Shown here piece by piece: positions 58,229 to 64,000 of a DNA stretch of 64,000 bases (position 1 is its first letter; every line of letters begins with the position of its first letter). The stretch covers positions 372,001 to 436,000 of the forward strand of contig JADANN010000224.1 in NCBI GenBank assembly GCA_018806985.1. Direction: 5' to 3'. The position numbers were made by a program, and so were the translations under genes. The DNA comes from Angiostrongylus vasorum. Lineage: Eukaryota > Nematoda > Chromadorea > Rhabditida > Metastrongylidae. Under the pieces are notes generated by a model. It saw nothing but the letters and a program-made list of their open reading frames with translations. It was not told the origin of the DNA and searched no databases.

Positions 58229-58727
58229 TGGTCACTATGTCGCTGGAAAAAAAAGGAGATCTTCATGTAAATATTGGGGTGACTAATACAGAATATACTT
58301 GATGCCCACTGTACCTTGAACTTTTCTCTTCAGTTACATGTCCCGGTGATACAATGTGTCAAAGCTAACCAGTAATGTTCAGCGCTTCAAATGCGAAGAC
58401 TGTACATTGAGTGTTTTTCATTAATAGTAGAATTAATTCTGACTTCTGATCTGTCCACTAACATTTTTCGGTACTTCTGCTGTGAACGTGTGTATGTAAT
58501 TTCACTTGATGTGCAAATGGTGACTATTGATCTATACTTTCCCATTCTAAACGTATTTTTTAAAGCGATTCATTAAAAAAAAGATCTGGGTAACGCTTAA
58601 AGGAACATTAATGAATTTCAGCAATCAACATTAGATAGAAACTGTTCATGGTGCAGTGAAGATGTTGAATTCTGGGCAGAACAGTTTTTGTACTCACAAT
58701 TCTAACTTCTTGTTTATTGCCCACTCT

Positions 58728-58990
58728 TTTTAATGGCAGGGTATATTGCGAAACAACGATGTTGAGATATTTGCAAAACTCCGGACCGCAGGTGTCTGTG
58801 GTGGGAAACGGACGCGCTATTGTCCTTTCCGGGGAGTAACGCGTTCACCACCACAGCATGCGGATCCTTCGTTTCGTCTTTCTCTCGGCTAGTTCTATCG
58901 ATCTCTGCCATCAGCAATCATCCGTCAGCGGGATTGATCTGGGGAGCCCAAATCGGCAACGAACTCAGTTAAGCCGAGGTTGTAGTTTGT
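58728..58990 (-). repeat. SINE-B copy, nearly complete
   Basis: taatggcagggtatattgcg, gagatatttgcaaaactccg, ccgcaggtgtctgtgg, cctttccggggagtaacgcg, gctagttctatcgatc, gccatcagcaatcatccgtc, gggattgatctggggagccc. Confidence 0.8.
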
Positions 58991-59051
58991 ACTGTTAACA
59001 CTAAATTAATATGACTACGACGAGACCACATAGTAAATAATAAGGCTCCCA

Positions 59052-59312
59052 GTGATGATCAATCCCTGAGGGATGCGCCATGCATTCGACTTCATTAAGT
59101 ATCGTTGGAGGTGATTGAATGCATATCTGGCCTTTACAATGACTCGCGGTGGCCTACCGATGTATCGAGCCAGTGCGGCTATCCTCCCAGACAGGTGTGG
59201 TACCAATTTGCCGACCCCGGAGGGCTGGAAGGCTTGGTGGGCCATAGGCGCGGGGATCGATTCCACGAGTGTGTTGCAGGGCGCCTCCGACCACTACGCC
59301 ACACACGCCCAT
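59052..59312 (-). repeat. SINE-A copy, nearly complete
   Basis: The best copy for defining the family. Read on the minus strand: gggcgtgtgtggcgtagtgg (A-box-like), gtggaatcgatccccgc (B-box-like), ccaccaagccttccagccct, ggggtcggcaaattggtacc, tgtctgggaggatagccg, tcggtaggccaccgcgagtc, tatgcattcaatcacctcca, gaagtcgaatgcatggcgca, tccctcagggattgatcat. Confidence 0.9.
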
Positions 59313-59970
59313 GATTCCACACAGAAGAAGAAATATTGTTAATGGATTGATTCTCATATCTGCAAGCAATACAAGAACACGTATCTTTCCAGTTTTCTAA
59401 TCGTTTCGTCCAAAAAGTTGATCATTATCTGTAGGATTCTAGAACTAAACGTTTAAAACCATAAACGATCTAAGCACAAGGAGTTTAGTAGCTCCCATTT
59501 ATCAAAGTGGAAGATCACTGCCACTAAAGAACAGCCGCAAACAGGTTCATAATACTTTTCCCTGCGCAACGTCCAGACGCAGTTGTTGTTGCTCGCATAT
59601 CTCAACATAACAACCGTCATTTAGAATGATTTCTTCGAGAATGTATCCAATACATTGTCGCTTCTGTTATCTTATCTGTGTTTAGTCATTCTTGTCCTAC
59701 TGACTACATCACGCATGCCCATAGCATGCAACGAATTGCTACCTCAAATGTCTGTGTGGGGGATATCTAAACCCACAGAAACAACCAAGGGTTGTACTAA
59801 AAGTCTTTAGTTGTTTTATGTACTGAACGTATGAAATGTTCCAGCTAGGATGTCACTATTATACGGTTCTTTGTCTACCAGATAGAGTCATGTGACTTTA
59901 AAAAAGAATAGTGGATTGCAGTCGAGTGAAATAATTCAGAACCTGTCGAGAACATTGCTACCCTACAGAG

Positions 59971-60531
59971 ATGCTAGTCAATATCGACACGCTTTATGTC
60001 GAAAAACCTCTCGTCTATTGCGTAGTGGTGAAAGCAGGAAATATGGATATTTTGAAAGGAATGATCTTTGGCGCCGAATATTCGGCACATGAATCTCAAA
60101 TGGCGCACGAAACTAACTACATCCAATTTTATCATGAAACAAATCATAAATAGAGGTATACGCAAGACTATTCTTTCCTAGAAGAAAATAAATAGAACTG
60201 ATAGGAAAAACAAGTATTACAAGTAAAGAAATGATATGAGATTAGTTCTTGAACAATAAGTATCATAATGAGTAAGGAACACAAATAAATGCAGCGAGAG
60301 AAAAAAATGCGCAAACTACAATAGCGCACCCAAGACTCAATGATATACATGAAGCACGGCAAGAGTCTCTGTGAGAACAAGGATGAAGGTTGGTTGATGG
60401 ACAATCTGAAATACTTCCTGCCATGGCGAAGAGTAATCGATGAAGTGATGAAGCACACAAAAGTCAATCCAAAATACAATACATATGGAATGTCCATCCA
60501 ATTTATTGAGTATATGATAAAAAGGCTGTGA
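59971..60531 (+). CDS. Candidate gene of two ORFs, function unknown
   Basis: 59,971-60,153: MLVNIDTLYVEKPLVYCVVV, KAGNMDILKGMIFGAEYSAH, ESQMAHETNYIQFYHETNHK, stop. 60,325-60,531 (after ACTACAATAG; ATG at 60,340): MIYMKHGKSLCENKDEGWLM, DNLKYFLPWRRVIDEVMKHT, KVNPKYNTYGMSIQFIEYMI, KRL, stop. Both have protein-like residue use on the same strand. A splice that removes the first stop was not found, so they may be two genes, one gene with a different structure, or a decayed gene. Neither has a recognised domain. Confidence 0.35.
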
Positions 60532-61004
60532 TGATATACGAGTAATAATTCACCTTTCACTCGTTCACTATCGAATGCATCTAAAATCTACACCTTCAAA
60601 ACAACTATGTACCATCGATATTAGGAAAATCTAATAGGACGTAACAATGAATGTTAGTTTTACCGAGAAAATATCATATTAACACGTAAGATAGAACAAT
60701 CTCAATCAATACCAAACTGTGCTGTACACCGAGTAGTCTTCACAGACCACCGACAGACAGATCGACTGTACAACCCAACGGTCCTGAATCCAGACTAAAG
60801 TTTGAGAGCGACTAGGCTAACTGATGAACCAATGATGATTACTGCGAGTCTTATACAATCTCTTATGCGAAAAAAAAAACCTACAAACTCCCTAATATGA
60901 GTACTACTGCAATGCAGTTCATTTGCAAAGCCTCCGCTTACACACGTCTAACATCAAAATAAACTGTACTATACCAATTAATCCAACTAGCAGGATCACA
61001 TTGA

Positions 61005-63797
61005 TTAGTTACACATATTGCTTAGCAGTAATTCCGCAGCCGCATTGAGATTCCAAGCTCTAGCGTTAAGAGCTTCTCTAGCTTTTTCTTTATTAGGTGC
61101 AATTTGGATGTCGACGAGGCGCTCAATCTTTAACTCTTCCAAAGCGCGTGCGACATCGCCTTTACACACTGTCAGCATTTGATCGCAACGCAAACGACTG
61201 AAAAAAAGAAGAAATGGTGATCACGATAACAGAACTTGTGCCATTCTAATACAAACGAACAATGACAAACAAAACCTTGTGAAAGACGCATCCGCATAAA
61301 AGATTTTCATTTCCTCCTCACGTGTTATAGGACTATCAGTTGATGAAGGCGTTTGTCTGGCTTTTCTCCTAAGAGAATAAGCCTGAAATTGTTTCATAGT
61401 TTAATATGCCGGCTAACATTGTATATACCAATAGGAAGCAAACGATAAAGTAATTGCCCTAATACACATACAGAGAGAGGATCGAGCGCTTCGAGTAGAT
61501 CTACTCCTTCCTCGACTTGAAAAGGAACCAATGGTTCTAATCTGGGCAGGAGTGCCCCATTTTCGTACGGCTCATGATTTGAAAATGTAGTGCCGGCTCC
61601 TACAAGTCAACATGATTTGCCTTAATTAAGAACAGAAATATTTTTGAAGAAAATCCGAACTGCGAATTGTTTGGCTACTCAGAATCCAAACCTCTATGAA
61701 AAAAAAATGTGGAACCCAGAAAACCACAAATTCATCGAAGAATACGAAAACTAGCATGTTGTCAACAAAAAATCTATTGGATCCCATAGTTTTTCCCACT
61801 CGGTAAAGTTCGCTCAAACTTATTAAGAAAACTTCCTAACGGTTTACCGCCTCGCTGTGGCTGGGAGGTGTTCCTTGGTGTCGGGCTAGCGGTATACAGC
61901 TGAGGATTCATTCTCCTGGCAGCGTCTTCCATGTTGAGGAGTCCGGAGTTTCCCTCAGGAAGCCTAGCTACGAGTAAAGCAATACAGGACCAACCACCGT
62001 CCTGGTATTAAAGTCGCATGGTGGTAAATCTCTCTCTATTCCATAAGAGTTCCGATTGTCTGTGGTAGTGAAGACCTGGGGCAGACTTTGCCCAGGATGA
62101 CTTCGAGATTCCACGGAACCACAATGGCTTGACCGGCAGACCTCCGAAAAATGGTGATTATGCTGGGGTCTGCAACAATCAGTAAGGACGGGCCATTCAA
62201 GTATCAAGTATTAAGAAAGACTATTTTCGAGTCATTTTTATCGCGAATACGTTAAAAAACCTAACATACAGGGATTCCCAAGCTTTTCACCACCTTGTAG
62301 CAGTTGGAAGGCATCAAACTTATCTCTGATTCAAAAGAGTAGGCAAACTCTTTGTGACCTGGGAATGTCCATATCAGCGTAATCTCAGGACTCAAAGAAA
62401 AAAGTCTAAGCCAGAAATATATCATCTGAATGCAAAAAGTGCTGGACCACGCACGACCCTTCGTGAAAATAGGTCATTCAGGTGATCAATTAACTAGCTA
62501 AATACTTATCTAATGTTCATGTCTAAAAAAAAGCTATAAAACATCTCGACTTTAACTGCAGCACAATAGCGAGATAAACCATAGTTGTTAAAAGAATTTG
62601 GCAACACGATGTCGAAACAGCTTCCAGTCATACCAGATGTCATGACGGGATTGTTCGAAAGACTGAATAGCGGTATCTGTCTCTGATTTTCTGCTTGAGA
62701 CCTTATCGAATTGTGATTTCTCGACAAGTTTCCCGACAAATCCTAAAAGACGGATATTTCAAGAAAACGGCAAATTTAGAAGAAAAAAATGCTGTAAGCA
62801 AATCGAGACATGTGTGACCTCAGTAAAACCATTCCAACTTATCACCGCTCTCGTCTTTTATCAAAAGCTAATTGAAGCAAAATAAACGACACCTTCAAAA
62901 ATTGCTGAGTTGATGGCGGCACTGTTGCTGGAGATGGTTGTGGTGATGAAGATATGATGGGCAATCGGATGGGCTCAAGAACATTGTCGAAAGAAAGTAC
63001 CGGTGGCTGCAAATCATAGTAGATTAGTGTTCCCAACGTCATATCTGGTGTTCCAACGAGAAAAAAAAACAGTTTGGAAAAACCTTCAAACATCACAACT
63101 TCAAACAATCAACAACAACATCAAACACAAACAAACCACAAACAATAGAAACAAACCGAAGTTTCCGATGAGTCTTCATTTTTTCGGCCAACGATAGAAG
63201 GAGAGGAATCAACCACACTTCCAACCTTGCCAAAAAATAGATCACTGGGAGGTGGAAGAACTTTTGAAACCTCGCTCTCCACTCGTGAACGACGAGTTTC
63301 ATCCAACAAAGAGTTGGATGTCGCAGCTCGATTTTTCCCTTCTGTGGAGGATTTTGAAACATTGGATTCCGTGGTAGAGGAAACCGTTGGCTTTTTTGAC
63401 GTTACTTCCTTGTCCTGAGGAGTCTCAGACTGTTTTGAATCATGTAATTGGGTAACAGCGTCAGATTTCTGCACGAAGTTTGGTTCGCTCGCATTTTTCA
63501 CACCAAACCAAGAGGGCTGGTGTTCTTTCCGATTAAATCTTGTTCTTGGACGAAACCCTCCATTTGACTTGGCCTGATGGTTTGGTACTGGTAGCGGATG
63601 GGTTTGATAACGACTAAACTCAGCACCAAATGAAGCTGCATTCCCATTTAAAGTGGTCGAACTTGACGTATCGTGAATTCCAGCAAGTGGGTCCTAAACT
63701 TTATACGTCAAATACAAATCATAGCCATTACATTGTTAACGCTCTCTAGTGGCGTGAATTTTCTAGTGTGCGATGGAAGTGGAGGTAACGCAGTTAC
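61005..63797 (-). CDS. ACK/TNK-family non-receptor tyrosine kinase, C-terminal part
   Basis: Exons in coding order: 63,797-63,732; 63,693-63,157; 63,006-62,893; 62,742-62,634; 61,599-61,472; 61,382-61,276; 61,197-61,005 (TAA at 61,005-61,007). All phases agree. The product is Pro/Ser-rich and disordered (VTALPPLPSHTRKFTPLESV, VLPPPSDLFFGKVGSVVDSS, ISSSPQPSPATVPPSTQQFL) and ends in a UBA-like domain: ARALEELKIERLVDIQIAPN, then KAREALNARAWNLNAAAELL. This parallels the C-terminus of vertebrate ACK1/TNK2, where it binds ubiquitin. The kinase and SH3 domains should lie beyond the right edge. A further exon at 62,358-62,270 (HKEFAYSFESEISLMPSNCY, donor GTATGT) is possible: its entry phase fits, but its exit phase fits only if an internal GTTTGA donor is used. 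Nematode relatives are ARK-1 and SID-3; which one is undecided. Confidence 0.75.
61832..62215 (+). repeat. Repeat family C, copy 2
   Basis: cctaacggtttaccgcctcg, ggctgggaggtgttcct, and near its end gggccattcaagtatcaag, as at 4930-5110. It lies in the 1-kb intron of the ACK-family gene between exons 62,742-62,634 and 61,599-61,472, on the opposite strand. Confidence 0.55.
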
Positions 63798-64000
63798 CTA
63801 AACGATATAAAAGTAGGGAATACTTTCATATGCAAAAATTGCCACTGCTAACATTCGCGACCATGTCTTTTTAACAACTGCCCATAGTTTCCTGACAACT
63901 GAAGCAATGAAGAAATGCGAACACATACATAAACACTTCACCTACAATATTAATTCAACATGACACTTGCTTAAAACTCAAATAGTTACACTAATAATTC

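Overview
This window is eukaryotic and looks like a nematode genome, most likely a strongylid (hookworm-type) worm. It is AT-rich. Genes are cut into short exons by long introns, with GTAAG/GTATGT donors and TTTCAG/TTTAG acceptors. The repeats are decayed mariner, RTE-type and Penelope-like (PLE) elements of the kinds known from hookworms, plus three SINE-like families with tRNA-like heads. Nothing prokaryotic, no CRISPR array, no rRNA and no intact tRNA was seen.

Left end (about 0.3-7.9 kb, minus strand): a TSC22/bunched-family gene, the best-supported gene here. Its TSC box and leucine zipper are split over three small 3' exons, and upstream exons carry the long-isoform motifs (SRFR, YKRGRWQC). 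Centre (8-51 kb): mostly repeats. It holds a PLE fragment followed by a 315-bp inverted repeat (9.65-11.63 kb), an RTE-type retrotransposon corpse (22.9-25.9 kb), a mariner corpse (27.5-28.5 kb), a long decayed PLE (29.4-31.7 kb), a cluster of inverted SINE-B copies (33.06-34.0 kb), a 1-kb palindrome (39.3-40.4 kb) and more inverted PLE termini (19.97-20.56 and 44.46-44.83 kb). A few unidentified coding-looking exons lie among them (34.6-35.6, 42.3, 45.5-46.1, 50.0-50.3, 51.7-52.65 kb).

Right end: a five-exon plus-strand gene of unknown function (53,432-58,228; 209 aa; all phases agree) carries two PLE remnants and SINE copies in its introns. A candidate plus-strand gene follows at 59.97-60.53 kb. 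The window ends in the 3' half of an ACK/TNK-family non-receptor tyrosine kinase gene on the minus strand (61,005 to beyond 63,797), recognised by its proline-rich tail and C-terminal UBA-like domain; the kinase domain would lie beyond the right edge.

The most unusual structure is the recurrent arrangement of PLE ends as inverted pairs, each arm holding a compact hammerhead-ribozyme-like motif (CTGAnGA, GC hairpin, GAAACGT). A second is two SINE families that share one central core but differ at both ends. Exon models were built by eye from splice consensus and phase; no alignment or search was run.
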